Assembly: GCA_900552755.1 (NCBI GenBank)
Contig: USAY01000043.1
Coordinates: 1 to 13,994 of the forward strand
Origin: an uncultured Collinsella sp.
GTDB taxonomy: Bacteria > Actinomycetota > Coriobacteriia > Coriobacteriales > Coriobacteriaceae
DNA: 13,994 nucleotides
Direction: 5' to 3'
The notes under the pieces are model-generated. The model worked only from the letters and a program-made list of their open reading frames with translations, searched no databases and had not been told where the DNA came from. How positions within the stretch are numbered: position 1 is the first letter of the stretch; the number at the start of each line of letters is the position of its first letter. Below, piece by piece: positions 1 to 6,186 of this stretch. Both the position numbers and the translations under genes were made by a program.

Positions 1-443
1 GCGGCAAGATGGCGGTGGACGGCGATACGGCCCAGATTGGTCCCGAGCTTGCCGGCGCCTTCGAGATTCCCTGCGTGACCGACGTGAGCTGCGTGCAGAG
101 CGCGGGCTTTACGACGTGCGGTTCGCTGGCGCTCGTTCACGGATGCGATGCCGGCGAAGAGACGGTCTATCTTGAGATGCCGTGTGCGATGACGACCGCC
201 AAGGAGATCGGCCAGCTGCGTATGCCGAGCATTGCCGGTATTCGTGCGGCAGAGGAGGCGGACGTGCGCGTGGTCAGCGCTGCCGACGTGCATGCCGACC
301 CCGCGCGCTGCGGCCTTGCCGGCTCGCCGACGCAGGTCGTGCGCTCGTTTGTGCCTGACCGCGATCAAACGTGTGAAGCCGTTGAGGGCACACCGACCGA
401 GCAGGCGGCAAAGCTTGCCAAGATTATCGAGGGGATGGCATAG
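1..443 (+). CDS. etfB: Electron transfer flavoprotein beta subunit, C-terminal part (5' end outside window)
   Basis: This is the last 146 residues of a protein that is normally about 260 long; the reading frame enters at base 3 and the start lies upstream of the window. Near its beginning is AVDGDTAQIGPELA, the conserved EtfB signature (DGDTAQVGP type) that in this family helps bind the nucleotide or flavin cofactor of the beta subunit. EtfB pairs with EtfA to form a soluble electron-transfer flavoprotein passing electrons between dehydrogenases and other carriers. The TAG stop at 441-443 is directly followed by the etfA ATG, so the two genes should be cotranscribed and translationally coupled, as expected for a heterodimer. 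The dehydrogenase partner, often encoded upstream, cannot be seen. The family call is firm; the electron donor is unknown. Confidence 0.92.
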   Translation, partial: GKMAVDGDTAQIGPELAGAFEIPCVTDVSCVQSAGFTTCGSLALVHGCDAGEETVYLEMPCAMTTAKEIGQLRMPSIAGIRAAEEADVRVVSAADVHADPARCGLAGSPTQVVRSFVPDRDQTCEAVEGTPTEQAAKLAKIIEGMA

Positions 444-1649
444 ATGAGCGGACTGATTATCGATAGCGAAGCCTGCATCGGCTGCGGTCGCTGTGTCCGC
501 GCCTGTGCCTCGGGTGGCATTGTGGTGGAGGCTGAGCGCCCCAACCGCTGCGCCCGCGTAACCGACGGCTGCATCCTGTGCGGCGGCTGCGTCGACGCCT
601 GTCCGGTCAGCGCTATCTCGATTGAACGCGATGAGGCCACTGACGCAGTCGATCTCGACGCATACCAAGACATTTGGGTATTTGTGCAGACTGACGAGCA
701 TGACACCGTAGCCCCTGTGGCCTATGAGCTCATGGGCAAGGGACGCGAGCTTGCCAATGCCCGTGGCTGCCGTCTGGTGGCGCTGGTCGGCATGGGTCCC
801 GAGAGCTCACTTGGGGAGCTGGAGCATCTGGTCTGTGCCGGTGCAGACGAAGTTATGGTCTGTCGCGACGAGCGCCTGCGCCAAAACGACGCGGAGGTCT
901 ACGCCCGCCTGATCTGCGATTTGGTGGCCGAGCGCAAGCCCGAGGCCATTCTGTACGGCGCGACCGCTTTTGGGCGCGAGTTGGCTCCCGGCGTTGCCGT
1001 GCGCTTGCAGACGGGCCTTACGGCCGACTGCACCGTGCTTTCGATGGATACGGAGACGGGCCTGTTGCAGCAGACGCGCCCGGCGTTTGGCGGCAACCTG
1101 ATGGCTACCATCGTTTGTCCCAATCACCGTCCCCAGATGGCAACGGTGCGTCCCGGCATCTTTAAGGCGCCCGACTTTGACTACAGCCGCTCCGGCGCGA
1201 TTGTCCAGGTATTACTGGCAGATGGCGTTAAGGCCCGCGTCGAAATCTCGATCCCCGCCGAGGAGTGGGGACAGCAGGCTTCGATTGCCGATGCCGAGCG
1301 TCTTGTCGTGGTGGGTCGCGGCATCGGCTCCAAGAAGAACCTGCCTCTGATGCGAAAGCTCGCCGACGCCCTGGGCGCCGAGCTCGGCTGCACGCGACCC
1401 GTTGTGGAGGCCGGCTGGCTGGAGTATCGCCATCAGATCGGTCAGACGGGCGTATCGGTCTCGCCGAAGCTCCTCGTGAGCATCGGTGTCTCGGGCGCTA
1501 TCCAGCATCTCGCCGGCATTGGCGGGGCGGAGTGCATTATCGCCATTAACGAGGACCCGGATGCTCCCATCTTTGGCGCCGCCCAGTATAAGGTCGTCGG
1601 TGATGCCGTTGAGGTTGTCGAAGAGCTGCTGGCTCAGCTTAAGCGCTAG
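444..1649 (+). CDS. etfA: Electron transfer flavoprotein alpha subunit with N-terminal 2x[4Fe-4S] ferredoxin domain
   Basis: The protein has 401 residues, about 70 more than a plain EtfA. The extra part is an N-terminal ferredoxin domain with two CxxCxxCxxxC motifs: C11, C14, C17, C21 and C43, C46, C49, C53 (the second followed by Pro). Then come the EtfA N-terminal domain (about residues 75-250) and the C-terminal FAD-binding domain, with GRGIGSKKN near 290, then GQTGVSVSPKL, SGAIQHLAG and INEDPDAPIFG. The ferredoxin-fused form is known from anaerobes, for example caffeyl-CoA reductase-associated EtfA, where the ETF can take part in flavin-based electron bifurcation. Linkage to a ferredoxin or NADH pool is therefore my inference. 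ATG at 444 abuts the etfB stop; GAGGGG nine bases upstream serves as ribosome binding site. Its stop overlaps that of the convergent HD gene. Confidence 0.94.
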   Translation: MSGLIIDSEACIGCGRCVRACASGGIVVEAERPNRCARVTDGCILCGGCVDACPVSAISIERDEATDAVDLDAYQDIWVFVQTDEHDTVAPVAYELMGKGRELANARGCRLVALVGMGPESSLGELEHLVCAGADEVMVCRDERLRQNDAEVYARLICDLVAERKPEAILYGATAFGRELAPGVAVRLQTGLTADCTVLSMDTETGLLQQTRPAFGGNLMATIVCPNHRPQMATVRPGIFKAPDFDYSRSGAIVQVLLADGVKARVEISIPAEEWGQQASIADAERLVVVGRGIGSKKNLPLMRKLADALGAELGCTRPVVEAGWLEYRHQIGQTGVSVSPKLLVSIGVSGAIQHLAGIGGAECIIAINEDPDAPIFGAAQYKVVGDAVEVVEELLAQLKR

Positions 1650-2458
1650 GCGCCTGCCAGCCAGGTGCGCATCTCGCCTTTGAGGCGCTCCCAGGTCGCC
1701 TGTGTGGCGGGATCGGTAAAGGGCCGTTTAATGCCAAAGGGTGCGTCGAGCAGGCGGTAGATATCGCCCTGCTCGCGCGCCAGCGCGCGGCTTGCGGGAT
1801 AGACAAGTTCAAACATAAAGCAGATGAGCCCTACCAGGAAGTCTGCCGGCTCCTCGCGCTCATCGCGTGCGACGCACCGGCGCTCGTCAAAGGCGGCGAG
1901 CGTCGGCGCCGAGAAGCCACTGGAAAGAAACGTGTCCTCATTCACTTTGAGGATGGTGTCGACGGTACTGTCAGCGATGGTGCGCATTATGTCGATCTTG
2001 TCGCCGTCGCGCACGATGTCGCAGAAGCTCTGGGTGCGCTTATCGAGCTGCGCGGGTAGGCGGAAATCGCTGTGATAGGCAATGCTCGCGCGAATGAGCT
2101 CGTCGTTCTCGTCGGCCTCAATAAAATTGCGGATGCTCGTTGCGGCTGGTGCATCGGCGGGATTCTCGCCAAAGAGGACCTCGACGCCCAACGCTGCATG
2201 GCTCATGCTCTCGGCATCTTTAAAGGTGTCCCAGCGTCGCAGCTGCTCAAAGCGGCCCATATCGTGCAGCAGGCCGCAAAGCCAGGCCAGGTCAATATCC
2301 TCTGTCGACCAGTTCTGCTCGCGCGCCACGGCATCGCACGCTTCCGCCACGTGATAGGTGTGCTCGATTTTGAGTGCGATGCGCGGATTGGTGGCATCGT
2401 AGGCATCGGTATAGGTCTTGAAGGCCCTGGCTGCCCGCGTTCGATCGATAGCTGTCAT
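1646..2458 (-). CDS. HD-domain metal-dependent phosphohydrolase
   Basis: This 270-residue soluble protein has the HD-superfamily pattern of metal ligands: H36 in EHTYHVAEAC, the H65-D66 doublet in LLHDMGRF, then H87 and an Asp in RDGDKID near 151-156. HD proteins hydrolyse phosphoester bonds of nucleotides or signalling molecules; the substrate cannot be read from sequence. No ACT, TGS or RelA/SpoT synthetase domain is present, and the HD-GYP signature is absent, so neither a full alarmone enzyme nor a c-di-GMP phosphodiesterase of that class is indicated. The start is the ATG at 2456-2458, preceded on this strand by AGGAAG. The gene converges on etfA with the two stop codons sharing bases (CTAG), and diverges from azlC across a 127-base spacer. 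The family is confident, the role unknown. Confidence 0.88.
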   Translation of the reverse strand: MTAIDRTRAARAFKTYTDAYDATNPRIALKIEHTYHVAEACDAVAREQNWSTEDIDLAWLCGLLHDMGRFEQLRRWDTFKDAESMSHAALGVEVLFGENPADAPAATSIRNFIEADENDELIRASIAYHSDFRLPAQLDKRTQSFCDIVRDGDKIDIMRTIADSTVDTILKVNEDTFLSSGFSAPTLAAFDERRCVARDEREEPADFLVGLICFMFELVYPASRALAREQGDIYRLLDAPFGIKRPFTDPATQATWERLKGEMRTWLAGA

Positions 2459-2488
2459 AATGACTTCCTAAAAAGTTGTGTCCTTCGA

Positions 2489-2526
2489 TCCGGTGGCAAT
2501 TGTAGGTGAACCCGGTTGCCGCCGGA
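2489..2526. promoter_or_regulatory. 11-bp inverted repeat in the divergent HD/azlC spacer, overlapping a candidate -10
   Basis: TCCGGTGGCAA (2489-2499) and TTGCCGCCGGA (2516-2526) are inverted copies with one mismatch that becomes a U-G wobble in plus-strand RNA, around a 16-base loop. The minus-strand hexamer TACAAT at 2499-2504, a plausible -10 for the HD gene, lies at its left arm. It could be an operator for a dimeric repressor controlling the divergent genes, or a leader hairpin in the azlC transcript. No matching -35 is evident. Confidence 0.4.
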
Positions 2527-2536
2527 CGATAAATCT

Positions 2537-2556
2537 GCCGCATCGTTGCATGCGGC
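2537..2556 (+). promoter_or_regulatory. Short perfect hairpin in the azlC leader
   Basis: GCCGCAT (2537-2543) and ATGCGGC (2550-2556) are perfect inverted copies around a 6-base loop. They end about 30 bases upstream of the azlC ATG. No T-run follows, so this is not an intrinsic terminator. It may affect azlC translation or mRNA stability, or simply be chance in GC-rich DNA. Confidence 0.25.
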
Positions 2557-2585
2557 TCGGATGTCTTGTCGGGATAAGGAACGTT

Positions 2586-3278
2586 ATGGTGTTCAAAATC
2601 GTTAAAACTGTCTGGCCGGTGATGCTTACCTATGTTGCGATAGGCGCGCCGTGCGGAATGATTATGGCGCAGACGGGGATGGAGCCCTGGATGGTCTTTG
2701 CCCTGAGTAGCACGTTCGTGACAGGCAGCGGGCAGTTCATGATCTGCAACCTGTGGCTGGCGGGCGTGCCGGCGGCATCGATCGTCGCCTCCGTCGCCGC
2801 CATCTCCTCGCGCTTTGCACTTTATTCGGCATCGATCGCACCGCATCTGACGGGCGCCTCGAAGCGCCAAACGCTGGCGGTTGCCGCGACGCTCACCGAG
2901 GAGGCATACGGCATCTCGTTGGCTAAGCTGGTTGAGGGGGATGACTGGGGTCCGCGCGAGTCCTTTGCGCTCAACGTGGTCCTCATCGCAACGTGGGGCG
3001 TCTCGTGCACGATGGGCGCCGTTGTCGGCGCCGTCATCGATGTTCCCACCGCTATTGCGGGTTTTGTCTGCACTTCGCTCTTTATCTGCTTGCTCTGTTC
3101 GCAGCAACTGTCGCGCGGCAATATCGTAGCCGCCGTTTTGGCTGCAGTGTCCGTCGCCATATGCAAGTTTTTGGGGTGGACGAATGTCGCCGTGCCGGTG
3201 AGCGTGCTCGTCGGTGTTGCCGTGGCGCTCGCGTGCGATGCCCTTACGGATGGAAGTGGTGCCCGCGATGCCCGTTAA
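2586..3278 (+). CDS. azlC: AzlC-family branched-chain amino acid exporter, large subunit
   Basis: This hydrophobic 230-residue membrane protein has the usual AzlC length. The family's N-terminal segment (TYVAIGAPCGMIMAQTGMEP) is followed by STFVTGSGQFMICNLWLAG, the characteristic SGxxQF region, then TLTEEAYGISL and several further membrane helices. AzlC with small AzlD forms an exporter of leucine, isoleucine, valine and analogues across the cytoplasmic membrane. I chose the ATG at 2586 because AAGGAA sits just upstream; an in-frame GTG at 2478 would add 36 residues unlike the family and has no ribosome binding site. The 3' end overlaps azlD by 11 bases, so the two are one transcription unit. 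Substrate preference is inferred from the family, not seen. Confidence 0.9.
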   Translation: MVFKIVKTVWPVMLTYVAIGAPCGMIMAQTGMEPWMVFALSSTFVTGSGQFMICNLWLAGVPAASIVASVAAISSRFALYSASIAPHLTGASKRQTLAVAATLTEEAYGISLAKLVEGDDWGPRESFALNVVLIATWGVSCTMGAVVGAVIDVPTAIAGFVCTSLFICLLCSQQLSRGNIVAAVLAAVSVAICKFLGWTNVAVPVSVLVGVAVALACDALTDGSGARDAR

Positions 3279-3591
3279 TGAGTTTTTGGTCCTGTGGCTG
3301 TCGTCGTGGGCGGCCATCGCGTTCTTCCGCATCGCCCCGGCGTTTGCCTTGCGTGGACGAACGCTGTCGCCCCGCGTTACCGAGGCCTTGGGCTACATTC
3401 CGCCGGCCGCCTTTGCTGCGCTGGTCGCCAACGACTTGGTAAACCCTGGGGCCTTCGATGCGGGGCTGTGGCCGGGCGTGGTTCCTTGGATCGCGGCCGC
3501 CGGCGTCGTGGTGATGGCGATAAAGACAAAATCGATGTTGTGGTGCTGCGTTTCGGGCATCGTGCTCTATATCGCCTTGAGCCTCGTGTAA
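3268..3591 (+). CDS. azlD: AzlD-family small subunit of branched-chain amino acid exporter
   Basis: This 107-residue protein has about four hydrophobic segments. It contains FFRIAPAFALRGRTLSPRVTEALGYIPPAAFAALVANDL, seen here as the conserved AzlD core (residues about 18-56) with the RxxP and Y-I/V-PPA elements. AzlD is the partner subunit of AzlC. The start at 3268 gives a normal length and is preceded by GGAAGTGG eight bases upstream; more upstream in-frame ATGs (3214, 3238, 3250) lie inside azlC and lack such a site. The overlap with the azlC stop implies translational coupling. Downstream there is only a weak inverted repeat (GCAAG/CTTGC, 3594-3608) without a T-run, so read-through towards the permease gene 142 bases away is possible. 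Confidence 0.88.
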   Translation: MPVNEFLVLWLSSWAAIAFFRIAPAFALRGRTLSPRVTEALGYIPPAAFAALVANDLVNPGAFDAGLWPGVVPWIAAAGVVVMAIKTKSMLWCCVSGIVLYIALSLV

Positions 3592-3733
3592 GAGCAAGGC
3601 GCGCTTGCCGTCTTGGCCTAACGAATCGAATTTCTCATCGAACTGGTCTGCTTCTTCTGGTACCATGGTCAAACTTTACCGTAGCAAAGCATGACGTGGG
3701 CTTTTGTTCCCCGTCAGCGGAAATGGGGGTTTC

Positions 3734-4756
3734 ATGGCACAGGAAGCAACCGCCAACGAGCAAAAGAAATTCAAGGTCCCGCGCATCCCGGGTGACATCA
3801 TGATCTATCCGATGATCGTCGGCCTTTTGCTCAACACCTTCTGCCCGCAGGTTTTTGAGATCGGCGGCTTCTTTACGGCTGCCTGCCGCGGTGGCTCCAA
3901 TACCATCGTCGCCGCGATCCTGCTGTTTGTGGGCGCCGGCATCAGCTTTAAGTCCACGCCGGGTGCCATCAAGACCGGTATCGTCGTGCTGATCCCCAAG
4001 CTCGTCGTAGCGGCGGCTCTCGGCTTGGGCGTGGCGTATTTCTTTAACGACAACTTCCTGGGTTTGAGCTCCGTGTCTATCATCGGCGGCATCACGTTCT
4101 GCAACATGGCACTCTATACGGGCATCATGGGTGAGTTCGGCGACGAGTCTGAGCAAGGCGCCGTGGGCATCCTCTTCTTTACGGCCGGTCCCGCCGTTAC
4201 GATGATCATCCTCGGTGTCTCGGGTCTCGCTAACATCCCACTGGGCACTATCGTCGGTTCTATCCTGTCGCTCGTTATCGGCATGGTCCTGGGCAACCTG
4301 TTCCCGTTCATCAAGAACCTGCTGGTTCCTGGCGCCAATCCCGCAATTGCCGTCATCGGTTTTCAGCTCGGTGCGTCCATGAGCCTGTCGAGCTTCATCA
4401 CCGGCGGCATCTCGGGCATCCTGCTGGGCCTCATCACGCTCTTTATCGTCGGTCCTATCACCTTTGTCTTTGAGCGCCTGTGCGGCGGCAACGGCAAGGC
4501 TGCCGTTGCCTGCTCCACCATCGCCGGTACGGCCATGACCACCCCGGCCGCTCTCGCCGAGGTCGCTCCGCGCTATGCCGAGCTTGCGCCTACGGCGTAC
4601 GCCCAGATCGCCACTGCCGTTATCATCACGGCGATCATGGCCCCGATCCTGACCGGCTGGGTCGACAAGAAGTTCTGCCAGGGCAAGGAGGACCTGTCGG
4701 TTGCCGGCGTCGAGGCTATCGAGGAGGCTGTCGCGACCGATATCGACGGCGAGTAA
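3734..4756 (+). CDS. kdgT: KdgT-family 2-keto-3-deoxygluconate permease
   Basis: This polytopic membrane protein of 340 residues is close to the usual 320-340 of the family. Resemblance to KdgT runs the whole length: PRIPGDIMIYPMIVGLLLNT at the start, GAGISFKSTPGAIKTG, ITFCNMALYTGIMGEFGDE in the middle, and GGNGKAAVACSTIAGTAMTTPAA followed by APILTGWV near the end. KdgT imports 2-keto-3-deoxygluconate, a pectin and uronate breakdown product, with protons. No kdgK, kdgA or uronate isomerase gene is adjacent, so the actual substrate is less sure than the family. I chose ATG 3734, with a purine-rich GGGGG stretch just upstream, over the in-frame ATG at 3704, which adds ten unconserved residues. 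The tail after the last helix is acidic (about 30 residues). Confidence 0.87.
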   Translation: MAQEATANEQKKFKVPRIPGDIMIYPMIVGLLLNTFCPQVFEIGGFFTAACRGGSNTIVAAILLFVGAGISFKSTPGAIKTGIVVLIPKLVVAAALGLGVAYFFNDNFLGLSSVSIIGGITFCNMALYTGIMGEFGDESEQGAVGILFFTAGPAVTMIILGVSGLANIPLGTIVGSILSLVIGMVLGNLFPFIKNLLVPGANPAIAVIGFQLGASMSLSSFITGGISGILLGLITLFIVGPITFVFERLCGGNGKAAVACSTIAGTAMTTPAALAEVAPRYAELAPTAYAQIATAVIITAIMAPILTGWVDKKFCQGKEDLSVAGVEAIEEAVATDIDGE

Positions 4757-4802
4757 TCGTCTCTTCGAGTCAATGAAATGGCGCGTGCAATTCACGCCAT
4801 CT

Positions 4803-4858
4803 GAGCGTCCGAACGGCATCTGTTATTCAGTGTCATTCGGACGCTCTGCTATTATTCC
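4803..4858 (+). terminator. Stem-loop downstream of the permease gene, probable intrinsic terminator
   Basis: GAGCGTCCGAA (4803-4813) and TTCGGACGCTC (4836-4846) are perfect 11-base inverted copies. The 22-base loop can itself form a small CTG/CAG hairpin. A pyrimidine-rich but not pure-T stretch (TCTGCTATTATTCCC) follows. It lies 46 bases after the permease stop. The long loop and imperfect T-tract make termination likely rather than certain; a protein-binding dyad upstream of the diguanylate cyclase is an alternative. Confidence 0.55.
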
Positions 4859-4862
4859 CTTT

Positions 4863-4881
4863 ACCCCTGGGAGTAAGGGGT
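4863..4881 (+). promoter_or_regulatory. Small hairpin in the leader of the sensor/GGDEF gene
   Basis: ACCCCT (4863-4868) and AGGGGT (4876-4881) pair perfectly around a 7-base loop, about 64 bases before the GTG start. I do not see the conserved cores of a c-di-GMP riboswitch. It may be leader structure or chance. Confidence 0.2.
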
Positions 4882-4944
4882 GTTTGCTGTCCGAGTGTGT
4901 CTCGGGCGATTTTGGCCACTTGGATATAGAGGGGATGGAGCCTG

Positions 4945-5607
4945 GTGGTTAAGGCACTCAAGATCGAGATATTTATGCTGTGCATGATTATTCTTATCGG
5001 GCTTGCCGCGCGAAGTCGCCGCTCCTTGTTCTCGAGCACCCAGCAGCTATTGTTTAGCATGCTCGGCTACACCTCTGCCGCCTACATTTTCTTCGATATG
5101 ATTTGGACGCTCTCGGACGGCGTGAGCACTCCTGTGGGCATTACAGCCAACTGGGTTTCCAACGCGGTTTCGTTTTCGCTGTTCGCCATCGCGTGCCTCA
5201 TTTGGTTCTTCTATTCCGAGACGATGCAGGGCTCGCGATTCCTGGCCACGCGCTACAGGATGGCACTCGTGGCATTGCCTACGGCGGTAGTGGTCGCCCT
5301 GGCATTTACCAGCTACTGGACACACGCTCTTTTCTATATCGATGCGCAGGGCGTATATCGTCGCGGTGCAGCTTATATGATTCAGCCTATCGTTAGCTAC
5401 TGCTACGTCATATATACGTCCTTGCATGCCTTTATTCAGGCTCGAAAAGTCGAAAGCCTGCAAAAGAAGGCCATTTATCGCACCCTCGCCTTTTTTGCGG
5501 TTCCCGCTCTGGTGGGCGGTACCTTTCAGATCGTATACTCGGTGCCTGGCCTTTGTGTCGGCATAATGATTAGCATGTTGCTGCTCTATATCATCTGCCA
5601 GGAGTAA
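4945..5607 (+). CDS. Sensor half of the split diguanylate cyclase: six-helix membrane protein
   Basis: This half has 220 residues with roughly six hydrophobic segments (near 5-23, 33-56, 68-91, 108-128, 148-165 and 180-218) joined by short loops, ending in CQE immediately before the TAA. The layout resembles the multi-helix sensing modules found ahead of GGDEF or kinase domains; the ligand is unknown. The start is GTG at 4945, supported by GGAG four bases upstream and an earlier GAGGGG. On its own this product would have no recognisable enzymatic output. It follows the permease by 188 bases with a stem-loop between, so it is probably a separate transcription unit. Confidence 0.7.
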   Translation: MVKALKIEIFMLCMIILIGLAARSRRSLFSSTQQLLFSMLGYTSAAYIFFDMIWTLSDGVSTPVGITANWVSNAVSFSLFAIACLIWFFYSETMQGSRFLATRYRMALVALPTAVVVALAFTSYWTHALFYIDAQGVYRRGAAYMIQPIVSYCYVIYTSLHAFIQARKVESLQKKAIYRTLAFFAVPALVGGTFQIVYSVPGLCVGIMISMLLLYIICQE

Positions 5608-6087
5608 CTGATCTCGACTGACCCGTTGACTGGACTCAACAACCGCAACCGTTTTGAGACCTATATGCTGTCGCTCTTTTCAAATGTGGATCAGGCCGAA
5701 GATGTATATCTGCTTATGATGGACGCTGACGGCTTTAAGCAGATTAACGATCGCTATGGACATGTGGAGGGCGACCATGCTCTTCAGGTAATATCCGCTG
5801 CGCTCAAAGAGGTCTGCTCGGCGTCTGGTGGCTTTATCGCGCGTTATGGTGGCGATGAGTTCGTGGTGCTCCAAAAGGCAGCGGCGGAACAGGATATCAT
5901 GCATCTGTGCGCGACAATCAACGACGAGCTCGCGCATGCCGAGGTGCCGTATGCATTGCGGATGTCCATCGGTTGCGCGCGGGTCGGCGATAGTGTTGAT
6001 ACCTGGCAAGACTTACTTCGCGCTGCCGATGCGGAGCTCTACCGCGTCAAGGCCGAGAAAAAGAAAGCCGGCATCCAGATACGCTAG
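5608..6087 (+). CDS. Output half of the split diguanylate cyclase: GGDEF domain
   Basis: The domain carries the expected motifs: DPLTGLNNRNRF, the metal and substrate segment MMDADGFKQINDRYGHVEGD, and RYGGDEFVVL with GGDEF at 5848-5862, then SIGCAR. A diguanylate cyclase joins two GTP into c-di-GMP; the catalytic residues look intact. The inhibitory I-site RxxD, normally five residues before GGDEF, is absent (ASGG there), so classical product feedback is not expected. No good independent start exists: the first in-frame TTG (5626) lies inside the conserved DPLTGL motif and 21 bases beyond the only AGGAG (5600-5604), which overlaps the stop. The region is given from the codon after the TAA. 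Expression as a soluble enzyme would need a rare start codon or read-through. Confidence 0.7.
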   Translation: MISTDPLTGLNNRNRFETYMLSLFSNVDQAEDVYLLMMDADGFKQINDRYGHVEGDHALQVISAALKEVCSASGGFIARYGGDEFVVLQKAAAEQDIMHLCATINDELAHAEVPYALRMSIGCARVGDSVDTWQDLLRAADAELYRVKAEKKKAGIQIR

Positions 6088-6096
6088 GAAAAGGGT

Positions 6097-6112
6097 CGCA
6101 CGCTTGCGTGCG
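6097..6112. terminator. Weak hairpin between convergent GGDEF and EamA genes
   Basis: CGCACG (6097-6102) and CGTGCG (6107-6112) pair around a CTTG tetraloop. Read on the minus strand it is followed by ACCCTTTTCC, a weak T-tract, about 75 bases past the EamA stop. It could end EamA transcription, but the support is modest. Confidence 0.3.
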
Positions 6113-6186
6113 TGGCGGCCCTCAGCTCATCGATGTATTCCATTAAGCTAAAGTGTGCAAACGCCCTCCCTAAAAAGGTGAGCTCG

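Larger units (their letters stand above)
4945..6087 (+). pseudogene. Membrane-bound diguanylate cyclase split by an in-frame TAA
   Basis: Codons 1-380 form one continuous reading frame except for codon 221, TAA at 5605-5607. Before it is a six-helix membrane sensor; after it come LISTDPLTGLNNRNRF and an apparently intact GGDEF domain. In family members the helix-to-cyclase junction reads like QEQLISxDPLTGLNNR, so the TAA is most simply a CAA (Gln) codon changed by one transition. No frameshift, deletion or other stop is present, which points to a recent or strain-specific event, or a sequence error. As written, the cell would make an anchored sensor without its output domain, and the cyclase would need reinitiation or stop read-through. 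The two halves are listed separately below. Confidence 0.8.

Noticed and set aside
2478..2585. N-terminal extension of azlC from a GTG at 2478
   Set aside because: The added residues are unlike the family, there is no ribosome binding site, and the segment covers the spacer dyads. ATG 2586 has AAGGAA upstream.
3635..4819. A 394-codon open frame on the minus strand
   Set aside because: It is the antisense shadow of the KdgT-family permease, strongly charged and repetitive, with no start signal.
4757..4944. Possible c-di-GMP riboswitch ahead of the GGDEF gene
   Set aside because: Hairpins exist, but I could not find the conserved core sequences of either known c-di-GMP riboswitch class.
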